Part shown: positions 29,805 through 37,285 of the stretch, piece after piece | Numbering within the stretch: position 1 is the first letter of the stretch | Layout of the letters: every line of letters starts with the position of its first letter | Assembly: GCF_900112225.1 (NCBI RefSeq) | Contig: NZ_FOLD01000025.1 | Span: 1-64,000 of the forward strand | Source: Massilia yuzhufengensis | GTDB taxonomy: Bacteria > Pseudomonadota > Gammaproteobacteria > Burkholderiales > Burkholderiaceae_D | Length of the DNA stretch: 64,000 nucleotides | Direction: 5' to 3' | The notes under the pieces: model-generated | Told to the model about the DNA's origin: nothing | Database searches by the model: none | What the model saw: only the letters and a program-made list of their open reading frames with translations | Made by a program: the position numbers and the translations under genes

Positions 29805-30227
29805 TCACTCCATCATGGCCTTCGGACCGGTGTCGGGCACAGTGCCCAGGTCGCGCACATTTTTCTGGACCGCCACCACGGCGAACAGGCTGAGCACGAA
29901 GGACATGGCGAAGAAGCCCTTCTCGCTCGGCGACATGGTGGCGTTCCACAGTCCTACCGCCAGCAGCAGGATCGCGGCCAGCAAGGAGACCCAGCACAGT
30001 CCGGCGTATATATTGGTGACGGCCACGCCTTCGGAGCGGTCGCGGACCGTCTTTTGCAGCGAGACGGCCGCGAACAGGCCGTACAACAGCAAGGTCAGGT
30101 AATAGCCTTTTTCGTTCAACTGCATGTGGGCAAGCCACAGTCCTGACAGGTAGGCAACCGCACCGCACAGCAGGGCGCTCCAGGAAGCACCGACGAAGGC
30201 GGCGGTCGGGCGTTGTTGTGTTTGCAT
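29805..30227 (-). CDS. YiaA/YiaB-family inner membrane protein
   Basis: The 140-residue protein has four hydrophobic helices arranged as two similar hairpins: residues about 12-30 plus 38-55 with EKGYYLTLLLYGLFAAVSLQ, and about 75-95 plus 105-125 with EKGFFAMSFVLSLFAVVAVQ. The internal repeat and the EKG(Y/F) signature are those of the YiaAB family, of unknown function. The start MQTQQRPTAAF is preferred over one six codons upstream. It is a single gene between crcB and clpB. Confidence 0.85.
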   Translation of the reverse strand: MQTQQRPTAAFVGASWSALLCGAVAYLSGLWLAHMQLNEKGYYLTLLLYGLFAAVSLQKTVRDRSEGVAVTNIYAGLCWVSLLAAILLLAVGLWNATMSPSEKGFFAMSFVLSLFAVVAVQKNVRDLGTVPDTGPKAMME

Positions 30228-30298
30228 GACTGGTCCCCAAATCAATTGTCCAGCCGCAAAATTATCAAAGCCCTTCGCGCACGCTCTTGAGATAAGCA

Positions 30299-30321
30299 GG
30301 GGTATCGGGGGACGATACCCT
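30299..30321 (-). terminator. Hairpin just after crcB, possible terminator
   Basis: On the minus strand GGGTATCG and CGATACCC form an 8-bp stem with a short C-rich loop right after the crcB stop. No T tract follows, so it may instead protect the mRNA end. Confidence 0.4.
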
Positions 30322-30707
30322 TAGCCGCGCAGGGCGCGCCATGTGGCGAAGCCGGCGACGCAGAACAGGAGCGAACCGAGCAGGTGCAGCACCGTGTGCG
30401 CCAGCGCCCAGCCATATTCGCCGCGCTGGAGCAGCACCACCGATTCGCCCGAGAAGCTGGAGAAGGTGGTGAGTCCGCCGAGGAAGCCGGTGATGGCGAA
30501 CAGGCGCCATTCGGGTGACAGTTGCGGGTTGGCGGTGAAGAAGCCCAGCGCCAGGCCCACCAGGTAGCCGCCCACCAGGTTGGCCGCCAGCGTACCGAGC
30601 TGCACATAGGCGTGCAGGCTGCCGAGCCAGATGCCCAGCCCCCAGCGCAGCCAGGCGCCGATGGCCGCGCCGGTCCCCACCGCCAGCCAGCTCAAGCCCT
30701 GGCCCAC
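30321..30707 (-). CDS. crcB: Fluoride-specific ion channel (Fluc/CrcB)
   Basis: CrcB dimers export fluoride through the inner membrane. The 128-residue protein has four hydrophobic helices, the ANLVGGYLVGLALG segment with the conserved Asn, and the pore signature GFLGGLTTFSSFSGE. The gene starts with GTG inside the last codons of moaE (16-base overlap). Because it is embedded in an operon, there is no room for the fluoride riboswitch that often precedes crcB. Confidence 0.92.
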   Translation of the reverse strand: MGQGLSWLAVGTGAAIGAWLRWGLGIWLGSLHAYVQLGTLAANLVGGYLVGLALGFFTANPQLSPEWRLFAITGFLGGLTTFSSFSGESVVLLQRGEYGWALAHTVLHLLGSLLFCVAGFATWRALRG

Positions 30708-31162
30708 TTCATCTTGGCGGAATCGTCGCTTGCCCGCGCATCGACCCAGCGCGCGCCTTCCGGCGTTTGTTCCTTCTTCCAGAACGGCGCGTCGGTTTTC
30801 AGATAGTCCATGATGAACTCGCAGGCGGCGAAGGCTTCGCCGCGGTGCGCCGAGGTGCAGGCGACCAGCACGATCTGGTCGAGCGGCTGCAGCGGGCCGA
30901 TACGGTGGATGACCAGCACGCCGAACAGCGGCCAGCGCGCGCGGGCCTGAGACACGATGTCTTCCAGCGCGCGTTCTGTCATGCCGGGATAGTGCTCCAG
31001 CTCCATTTCCGAGACTGCCGCACCGTCGTTCAGGTCGCGCACCGTCCCGACAAAACTGACCACGGCGCCGACCCGGCCGTCGCCTTCGCGCAGGCGCGCA
31101 AGTTCCTGCGACAGGTCGAAATCCCCTGCCTGCACGCGCACTTGCGTCGGGCCGGCGCTCAT
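30692..31162 (-). CDS. moaE: Molybdopterin synthase catalytic subunit
   Basis: MoaE, with the sulfur carrier MoaD, inserts the dithiolene sulfurs into precursor Z to make molybdopterin. The 156-residue protein has GAVVSFVGTVRD, LEHYPGM, HRIGPLQPLD and the catalytic-lysine region FIMDYLKTDAPFWKKE. The size is standard. moaD and moaA are not in this window. Its ATG overlaps the stop of the DUF349 gene (ATGA) and its end overlaps crcB, so three unrelated functions are translationally linked. Confidence 0.94.
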   Translation of the reverse strand: MSAGPTQVRVQAGDFDLSQELARLREGDGRVGAVVSFVGTVRDLNDGAAVSEMELEHYPGMTERALEDIVSQARARWPLFGVLVIHRIGPLQPLDQIVLVACTSAHRGEAFAACEFIMDYLKTDAPFWKKEQTPEGARWVDARASDDSAKMKWARA

Positions 31163-33786
31163 CGGCCGTCTTTCGCGTGGCGGGTCAGCAGCTGTTCGAT
31201 GCGGGTTTCTGTGCGCGCGTCGGCCAGGGCCGGCAGCGCCAGCAGCTCGCGCAGGCCGGTGGCCTGGGCGCCGGGCTTCTGGCCCGACTTGAGCGAGCTT
31301 TGCAGCACTTCGACCTGCAGCTTGAGGCGTTCGCGCGCAAATTCGGCGCCGCTGTCGATGCCGGCCGCGATTTCCAGGCGCAGCAAGTCGTGCAGCAGGC
31401 GCTCCCCATTGGCTTGCAGCTGGCGCGCGTAGCTGTCGCGCTCGCCTTCCAGTGCGGCCAGGGCGGCATCGAAACGCGCGCGCAGAACCGGTTCATACCC
31501 GCCTTCGAGCACCAGCATGGCGTCCCAGCGGCCATGCCAGTCGGCCGGGTTGGTGTGGGCGTCGGGGTTGACGACGGCCGCCTCCAGCGCCTGGATCAGG
31601 CGCAGCTTGTCGCGCACGGCGCCGGCCAGCGCCAGCCCGGCGGCGCGGCGCGCCACGTCGGCATGGTGCTGCACCGCCGCCACGGCCGCGTGGTAGCGCT
31701 TGTCGACGCGCGCTTCATGCGCGCGCGGCACCGGGCCGATGGATTGCCATTCATGCGCAGCCTCGCGCAGCAGCTTGCCGGCACTGGCCGGCGTGACATC
31801 GGGCGCGGCCGCTTCGAGGCGCGCACACAGCGCTTCCTTCGCGGCTTCGTGGGCGCGGCGCTCGGTGTCCGCCGCGTGCGCGTGTTCCTTGCGCTGGGCA
31901 AACAGCGCGTCGCAGGCGGCGCGGAAGCGCTGCCACAGGGCTTGCTCGGCCTTGCGTTCGAGCGGCAGCGCGCGGGCGTGCTCCTGCCAGCGGTGCTGCA
32001 GGTCGCGCAGCACGTCCAGCGCGTGGCGGTCGTGCGGGTCGAGGCCTTGCGCCGCCTCGATCAGCGCCTCGCGCACCGACATCTCGCCCTTGCGCTGCTC
32101 TTCCAGCGGACGCTGCAGGGTATTGAGCGCATCGGTAAACAGCTGGTCGAGGCGCTTCTTGTCCTTGCGGTCGATGGCGCCCAGGTGGCTCCAGGCGGTG
32201 CGCAGGCGCTGCACGGTGCCGGAGACATGTTTCCAGTCGGCTTCACCCGAGCCCAGCCGTGCGATCTCGGCCTGGGCTTCGTCGACCAGCGCCTGGCCGC
32301 GCGCGGCGTTGGCGTGGCGCTCGTCGGCCAGGTGCTTGAAGTGGGCGGCGGCCGGCGCGTAGGCCGTGGTGCAGGCGGCGTCGAAACGCTCCCACAGCGA
32401 GCGCGGCGCCGGGCCGGACAGGCTGTCGAGCGCCTTCCAGCGTTCGCGCATGCTGCCGACTTTCTTGGCCAGTTCGGCCATCGCCAGGCTTTGCGTGGCC
32501 AGGGTTTCCACCGCCTTGATCAACTCTTCGCGCGAGACATTGCCGCCCCAGCGCGCCCAGTCCGACAGGCGCTTGAGCTCGGCGCGCACATGGGCCAGCC
32601 GGTCGGCCTGCGCCGGGGTGAGGCGCATGCCCTTGTCCTTGCTGTCCTTCAGCGACTTGTCGAGTTCGGCCGCGCTGCCGAGCGAACCCTGCTGCAAGGC
32701 CGCTTCCATGGCGTCGAGCTGGTCGAGGAAATGCTGGTCGGCGCCCCTGTGCTGGGGCTTTGCCGCTCTTGCCGCGTCGGGCGCGGGGGCCGTGGCGGCA
32801 CGGGTTTCCTGCTTCGGCTTGCGCGCTTCCTGCGGGATGCTGGCCAGCAGCGCATCGAAACGGCCCTGCAGCTCGGCGCCGGCGCCGTTCGACGGCAAGA
32901 CCGGGAGGCGTTGCCACTCCTTGCGCAGCGTGTCGGGCCTGAGTTCCGCTACCGGCTGGGCTTGCCACCGGGCCAGCGCGGACTCGCGCGCCGCGATGGC
33001 GGCCTGGTCCTGCTCCAGCGTGGCCAGGCCCGCCCCGAGGCGCGCCTGCTCGCTGGCGAATTCGGCCACCAATGCGCGCGGCAGCGAGGCATGGCCCTGG
33101 GCCACCAGGGCGGCGGCCTGCTCGCGCGCCAGGGCGTCGAGGCGCTCGGTGAAGGCGGCGGCGTCGAGCCCGGCGGCATCGAGCCGGCGCAGTGCGGTGA
33201 GGCGGTCGATCATGGCGCGCTGCAGCTGCACCTGGTCTTCCAGGCGCTTGCCGAGTTCGGCGCGGATGGTGTCGAACTGGGGCGCCAGTTCAGGGGCGCT
33301 GGTGAGCGCCCATTCGCGGTCGAGTTCGGCGACGTGGTTGGGAGTCAGCAGCGTGTCGGCCAGCAGCGCGCGCGCATGGACCAGCGCTTCCTCGCCACGG
33401 CGCAGTTCGGATTCATGGTGGCGGATCGCGTCCAGCCGCGACTGCATCAGCTTGGCGACGCGGCGATCGAGGTTGCGCACGGCGCCGTGCACGCGTTCGA
33501 GCTGCGGGCGGCTGTGGACCAGCTCGGCGGCGGCCAGGCGCAGTTCGGAGAATTCGGAGGCAAGGATGAAGGCGACGGCAGCGTCTTCGTCGCCGTTCAG
33601 GTGCTTGAGCTGTTCGGCCTGCTGCTCGCGCGGCGTGGGCCCACCGGCGTCCCGGCCGCCTGCCTGGCCGCCCGGCGCGGACCGGGCGGGCCCGTCCAGC
33701 TGGCCGGATGCCCGCCCGCCAGGCTGTTCAGCCGGCGCGCCGGCCGGCTTGTCGCCACCCTGCCGCTTGAATAGGAATTCGAACAT
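31159..33786 (-). CDS. DUF349-repeat protein
   Basis: The 875-residue protein is mostly alpha-helical and charged, with several DUF349 repeats, recognisable by blocks such as LRKEWQRLPVLPSNG, RTAWSHLGAIDRKDKKRLDQ, LQHRWQEHARALPLE and EWQSIGPVPRAHEARVDKRY. Between them are long Ala/Glu/Arg-rich segments likely to be coiled coil. DUF349 proteins are cytoplasmic and little studied. An acidic, Gly/Pro-rich leader of about 50 residues precedes the first helices. It is the first gene of the moaE-crcB operon. Confidence 0.8.
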   Translation of the reverse strand: MFEFLFKRQGGDKPAGAPAEQPGGRASGQLDGPARSAPGGQAGGRDAGGPTPREQQAEQLKHLNGDEDAAVAFILASEFSELRLAAAELVHSRPQLERVHGAVRNLDRRVAKLMQSRLDAIRHHESELRRGEEALVHARALLADTLLTPNHVAELDREWALTSAPELAPQFDTIRAELGKRLEDQVQLQRAMIDRLTALRRLDAAGLDAAAFTERLDALAREQAAALVAQGHASLPRALVAEFASEQARLGAGLATLEQDQAAIAARESALARWQAQPVAELRPDTLRKEWQRLPVLPSNGAGAELQGRFDALLASIPQEARKPKQETRAATAPAPDAARAAKPQHRGADQHFLDQLDAMEAALQQGSLGSAAELDKSLKDSKDKGMRLTPAQADRLAHVRAELKRLSDWARWGGNVSREELIKAVETLATQSLAMAELAKKVGSMRERWKALDSLSGPAPRSLWERFDAACTTAYAPAAAHFKHLADERHANAARGQALVDEAQAEIARLGSGEADWKHVSGTVQRLRTAWSHLGAIDRKDKKRLDQLFTDALNTLQRPLEEQRKGEMSVREALIEAAQGLDPHDRHALDVLRDLQHRWQEHARALPLERKAEQALWQRFRAACDALFAQRKEHAHAADTERRAHEAAKEALCARLEAAAPDVTPASAGKLLREAAHEWQSIGPVPRAHEARVDKRYHAAVAAVQHHADVARRAAGLALAGAVRDKLRLIQALEAAVVNPDAHTNPADWHGRWDAMLVLEGGYEPVLRARFDAALAALEGERDSYARQLQANGERLLHDLLRLEIAAGIDSGAEFARERLKLQVEVLQSSLKSGQKPGAQATGLRELLALPALADARTETRIEQLLTRHAKDGR

Positions 33787-33876
33787 GATGAAATCGCACT
33801 TCCAAAACCCCCATCATAGCAAAGAACCAAGGTGGCGCCCGCCCGGTGCGCTCGGGCAAGACACGCGCCCTCGCGC

Positions 33877-34455
33877 TCAATGCGTGGCGTAGTGCGGGAC
33901 GGCTAGGGGCGGGCTTTGCCTGGCCGAACTCCGGGACAGTGCGCCTGGGATCTGGCTGGCAGGATAGCTGCGGTTTTCCACTTGCCAGGCGTCGTTCGCC
34001 ATCATCTGGTTGGCGATCGCGAACCAGGCCTCGCTCGGCACATAGGTACGCGCCAGCGGGAACAGCTCGCGCTCTTCGCGTTCCAGGCGTTCGAGCAGCA
34101 GGTTGCAGCAACGCTCCAGCGCTTCGCCAAAGCCGTGATCGTGCACCGCGGCGGCCGCGTGGGCATCGGCGCGCGCTTCGATCGCCGCCAGCGTGAGGGC
34201 GTCGAGCTCGGCGAGCAAGTCCTGGGCGGCGCCCGCACGGCGCAGCGCCGGGACCACGAATTTATCCAGCTTGCGCCAGTAGCAGTTGTCGAAGGCCATG
34301 CGCAGGGCATCGCAGGCCAGTTCGAACTGGCGCGGCGTGGGAGCCGCGTGGCGCCAGGCAGCCGGATGCCAGCGCTCGATCAATGACTGCAAGCCCATCC
34401 GTGCGCTGGCCTGTTCGATGGACAATGCAACCAGCGTGTACGTTGATGTCAGCAC
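33877..34455 (-). CDS. Hemerythrin-like helical protein
   Basis: The 192-residue protein is predicted to be an alpha-helical bundle and ends its folded part with LLLERLEREERELFPLARTY, a pattern seen at the end of hemerythrin HHE domains. The iron-binding histidines of that family are largely missing: only scattered His residues (HPAAW, HDHGF) are present, so metal binding is doubtful. It starts with GTG behind a clear GAGGAG ribosome site. The last 25 residues are low complexity. Function unknown; the family link is tentative. Confidence 0.5.
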   Translation of the reverse strand: MLTSTYTLVALSIEQASARMGLQSLIERWHPAAWRHAAPTPRQFELACDALRMAFDNCYWRKLDKFVVPALRRAGAAQDLLAELDALTLAAIEARADAHAAAAVHDHGFGEALERCCNLLLERLEREERELFPLARTYVPSEAWFAIANQMMANDAWQVENRSYPASQIPGALSRSSARQSPPLAVPHYATH

Positions 34456-34508
34456 GTGTGTCTCCTCTCAGGATGGCTCCGCCAGCACGTGGCCCGGCTG
34501 CTGCCGCG

Positions 34509-34736
34509 ATGCGTTGGCTGGGGAAGCTTTTGTTGGGATCTGGCGGGCTGGTTGTTTTGTTATTGCCGGCCTTGGGAACTCGTAGTGTAGAGACATGCCC
34601 CGTATCGGGTTTGAGATGGCGCAAACCCGGGCCGGTGGACATTGGAGACATTTACGGGGCCGGAATGTCCAAATATGAATGGCTCAAGCGAGGGTATCCG
34701 ATGGGCTCGCTAACGCCTCTGCCAGCTTCGCGCTGA
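34509..34736 (+). CDS. Possible small exported or membrane protein
   Basis: This 75-residue frame starts MRWLGKLLLGSGGLVVLLLP, an n-region plus hydrophobic core like a signal peptide or single membrane helix. It continues with VETCPVSGLRWRKPGPVDIG and YEWLKRGYPMGS, which do not look random. It is divergent from the hemerythrin-like gene and its last 50 bases overlap the end of the YcaQ-type gene on the other strand. I recognise no family, and the ribosome site is weak. Confidence 0.35.
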   Translation: MRWLGKLLLGSGGLVVLLLPALGTRSVETCPVSGLRWRKPGPVDIGDIYGAGMSKYEWLKRGYPMGSLTPLPASR

Positions 34737-35919
34737 AGGTTTCCGCTGAAGCATTGGCCACGCGCACTTGCGGGCAGCCATGCCAGCGGGCACAGCGCTG
34801 AACGGCCCCCGCCACGTCGCGCACCAGCCGCTCGCTCATCCTGGCGCCAGGTTCCAGGTGCAGGCTGCGCAACTCGAATTCGCCGGTCTTGCGATGCGCC
34901 TTGGCGTCCACGCGGCCCACCAGCGCGCCGCGGCGCAGGATCGGCAGCGTGAAGTAGCCGTACTTGCGCTTGTCGGCCGGCGTATAGCATTCGAGGCGGT
35001 AGTCGAAACCGAACAGGTCGAGGGCGCGCCGCCGGTCCCACACGATGGGGTCGAAGGGCGAAAGCAGGGTCGTCAGGCTCGGGGCCAGCGCGCCTTCCAT
35101 GGCCTGGCGTGCGAGCGCTTCATGTCCGGGGTGAATGTAGACCGGGTCGCTCCAGCCGTCGACCCTTGCGCGCAGCAGCAGTCCTTCTTCCGCCAGTCCA
35201 GCCGGGTCTGGGTGCGGTCGCCGGGTGCGGTGGTAATCGGGAATCCACGCGGCTCTTGCCACGCCCATGGCGCGCACCGCCTCCAGCACGAAGCTCCGGC
35301 GCGCTTCACTCAGTGCCGGCATGCGGCTGTCGTGCCATTCCGGATGCACGCGCTCGGCCAGGTCGTAGATGCGCTGGAAGTTGTGGCGCCGCGCAATCAT
35401 CAGCTGGCCCGCCGTGAACAGCACCTCCAGCGTGCGCTTCTCGGGCTTCCATTCCCACCAGCCGCCGCCCTTGCCATCGCTGCGCTCGAAGTCGGACGAG
35501 CGCACCGGCCCGGTGGCCCGTACATGGGCCAGCAGCCTGGCCACTTCGTCGCTGCGCTCGCGCATCCAGGTGGCGGAATACTTCCAGCCCATGGCCTCCG
35601 GGTCGAGCATGCGGTGGCGATACAGGCCGTAGTCTTCGATCGGGAGGAAGCAGGCTTCGTGCGCCCAGTATTCGAACAGGCTGCCCTCGGCCAGCAGTTC
35701 GTCCAGCCAGGCCGGCTCGTAGTCGCCCAGCCGGCTCCACAACACCAGGTAGGGACTGCGCGCGACCACGCTGATGGTGTCGATCTGCAGCATGCCCATG
35801 CGCCGGATCGCGGCCAGCACATCGGCTTTGGCGGCCCGGCGGCGGCGCGGCGCCAGCATGTCCTGGGCGGCCAGGTGGAGGGCGCGCGCGGCGCCGAGGG
35901 TCAGCTTGATTTCGCTCAT
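34684..35919 (-). CDS. Interstrand-crosslink DNA glycosylase, YcaQ/AlkX family
   Basis: Members of this winged-helix family unhook DNA interstrand crosslinks and remove N7-alkylated purines. The 411-residue protein has the catalytic Q-x-D motif in MGMLQIDTISVVARSPYLVL (Gln45 and Asp47), which places it with YcaQ/AlkX rather than AlkZ (Q-x-Q). The other conserved blocks are ARRHNFQRIYDLAERV, LLSPFDPIVWDRRRALDLFG and KRKYGYFTLPIL. The gene is divergent from sbcD, another DNA repair gene, with about 110 bases between the starts. Confidence 0.88.
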   Translation of the reverse strand: MSEIKLTLGAARALHLAAQDMLAPRRRRAAKADVLAAIRRMGMLQIDTISVVARSPYLVLWSRLGDYEPAWLDELLAEGSLFEYWAHEACFLPIEDYGLYRHRMLDPEAMGWKYSATWMRERSDEVARLLAHVRATGPVRSSDFERSDGKGGGWWEWKPEKRTLEVLFTAGQLMIARRHNFQRIYDLAERVHPEWHDSRMPALSEARRSFVLEAVRAMGVARAAWIPDYHRTRRPHPDPAGLAEEGLLLRARVDGWSDPVYIHPGHEALARQAMEGALAPSLTTLLSPFDPIVWDRRRALDLFGFDYRLECYTPADKRKYGYFTLPILRRGALVGRVDAKAHRKTGEFELRSLHLEPGARMSERLVRDVAGAVQRCARWHGCPQVRVANASAETFSAKLAEALASPSDTLA

Positions 35920-35971
35920 GTCGCCATTCTAATAACAATTCAATACTACTGTAAAAAAACACAGTCTTTTC

Positions 35972-36001
35972 TTGGGCCACACGACAACTCTGCGCTATAG
36001 T
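35972..36001 (+). promoter_or_regulatory. Sigma-70-like promoter of sbcDC
   Basis: TTGGGC and TATAGT are 18 bases apart; the transcript would start about 25 bases before the sbcD ATG. Confidence 0.55.
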
Positions 36002-36031
36002 AAGCGCCGACCGGAACTTTCCATTTCAACC

Positions 36032-37285
36032 ATGCGGCTGCTCCATACCTCCGACTGGCACCTCGGCCAGACCCTGCACAATTATGACCGCACCTACGAG
36101 CACGGCTGCTTCCTGGCATGGCTGGTGGATACCCTCGTGGAGCAAGATATCGACGTGCTGCTGATCGCCGGCGACATCTTCGACAACGCCAATCCCTCGG
36201 CCGCCGCCCACCGCCAGCTCTACCGTTTCCTGCAGCAGGCGCGCAGCCGGGTGCCGCATTTGCAAGTGGTCGTCATTGCCGGCAACCACGATTCGCCGGG
36301 CCGGCTGGAAGCACCCACGCCGCTGCTGGAAGCCCATGGCACGGTCGTGGTGGGCAATGTCGGCCGCACGCCTGATGGCGAAGTCGACCTCGAGCGCCTG
36401 CTGGTGCCGCTGCGTGACCGCGCCGGCGCCGTGCGCGCCTGGTGCCTGGCGATTCCCTTCCTGCGCCCGGGCGACGTCCCTCGCGTGGTGAGCGACAACA
36501 ATGAACTTGCCCTGGACCCGTATTTGCATGGCACGGCCCTGCTCTACCAGCAGGCGTTCGCGCTGGCGCAGTCGCGCTGCACGGGCGGCGAAGCCATCAT
36601 CGCCATGGGCCACTGCCACATGGTCGACGGCAAGTCTTCGCAGGATTCCGAACGCCGCATCGTCATCGGCGGCACCGAAGCCCTGCCCACCACCATGTTC
36701 GACCCGTCGGTGGCCTACGTGGCGCTGGGCCACCTGCACCTGGCCCAGCGCGTCGGCGGCCACGAGCACCGCCGCTACTGCGGCAGCCCGCTGCCGCTGT
36801 CGTTCTCCGAAGTAGGCTACCAGCACCAGGTGCTGCGCATCGACCTCGACGGCCCGGCCGCCACCTCGGTCACGCCGCTGCCCGTGCCGCGCGCGGTGCA
36901 GCTGCTGCGCGTGCCGGCCCAGCCGGCGCCGCTCGAAGAAGCGCTGGCCGCCCTCGAAGCGCTCGATCTGCCGGAGGCGCCGCTGCACACCCAGCCCTTC
37001 CTCGAGGTGCGGGTGCTGCTCGACGGGCCCGAGCCCGGGCTGCGCGCCCGCATCGAAGCAGCGCTGGCCGGTAAGCCGGTGCGGCTCGCAAAAATCGAGC
37101 CCACCCGCCGCCAGGCCACGCCAGACGGCGCCGCTCACGTGCTCACGCTGGATCAACTGGCCCAGCTCCAGCCGGACGACATTTTCCGCCGCCTGTGGGC
37201 CCAGCGCTACGGCGACGAAGCCCCGCCCGACCAGCTGGCTGCGTTCGCCGAACTTACCCACGCCCTCGTTGGAGACGCGGCATGA
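36032..37285 (+). CDS. sbcD: Exonuclease subunit SbcD
   Basis: SbcD is the Mre11-type nuclease that with SbcC cuts DNA hairpins and blocked ends. The 417-residue protein has the phosphoesterase motifs HTSDWHLGQ (I), IAGDIFDNANPS (II), VIAGNHDSPGRL (III), MGHCHMVDG (IV) and LGHLHLAQ (V). The start MRLLHTSDWHLG is the family norm; an in-frame extension upstream lies over the promoter. Its TGA overlaps the sbcC ATG. Confidence 0.95.
   Translation: MRLLHTSDWHLGQTLHNYDRTYEHGCFLAWLVDTLVEQDIDVLLIAGDIFDNANPSAAAHRQLYRFLQQARSRVPHLQVVVIAGNHDSPGRLEAPTPLLEAHGTVVVGNVGRTPDGEVDLERLLVPLRDRAGAVRAWCLAIPFLRPGDVPRVVSDNNELALDPYLHGTALLYQQAFALAQSRCTGGEAIIAMGHCHMVDGKSSQDSERRIVIGGTEALPTTMFDPSVAYVALGHLHLAQRVGGHEHRRYCGSPLPLSFSEVGYQHQVLRIDLDGPAATSVTPLPVPRAVQLLRVPAQPAPLEEALAALEALDLPEAPLHTQPFLEVRVLLDGPEPGLRARIEAALAGKPVRLAKIEPTRRQATPDGAAHVLTLDQLAQLQPDDIFRRLWAQRYGDEAPPDQLAAFAELTHALVGDAA

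Noticed and set aside
30708-30760. Possible fluoride riboswitch before crcB
   Set aside because: The sequence upstream is the coding end of moaE and no matching fold was seen.
32366-33892. Long Ser/Arg/Ala-rich frame opposite the DUF349 gene
   Set aside because: Composition is that of an antisense shadow.
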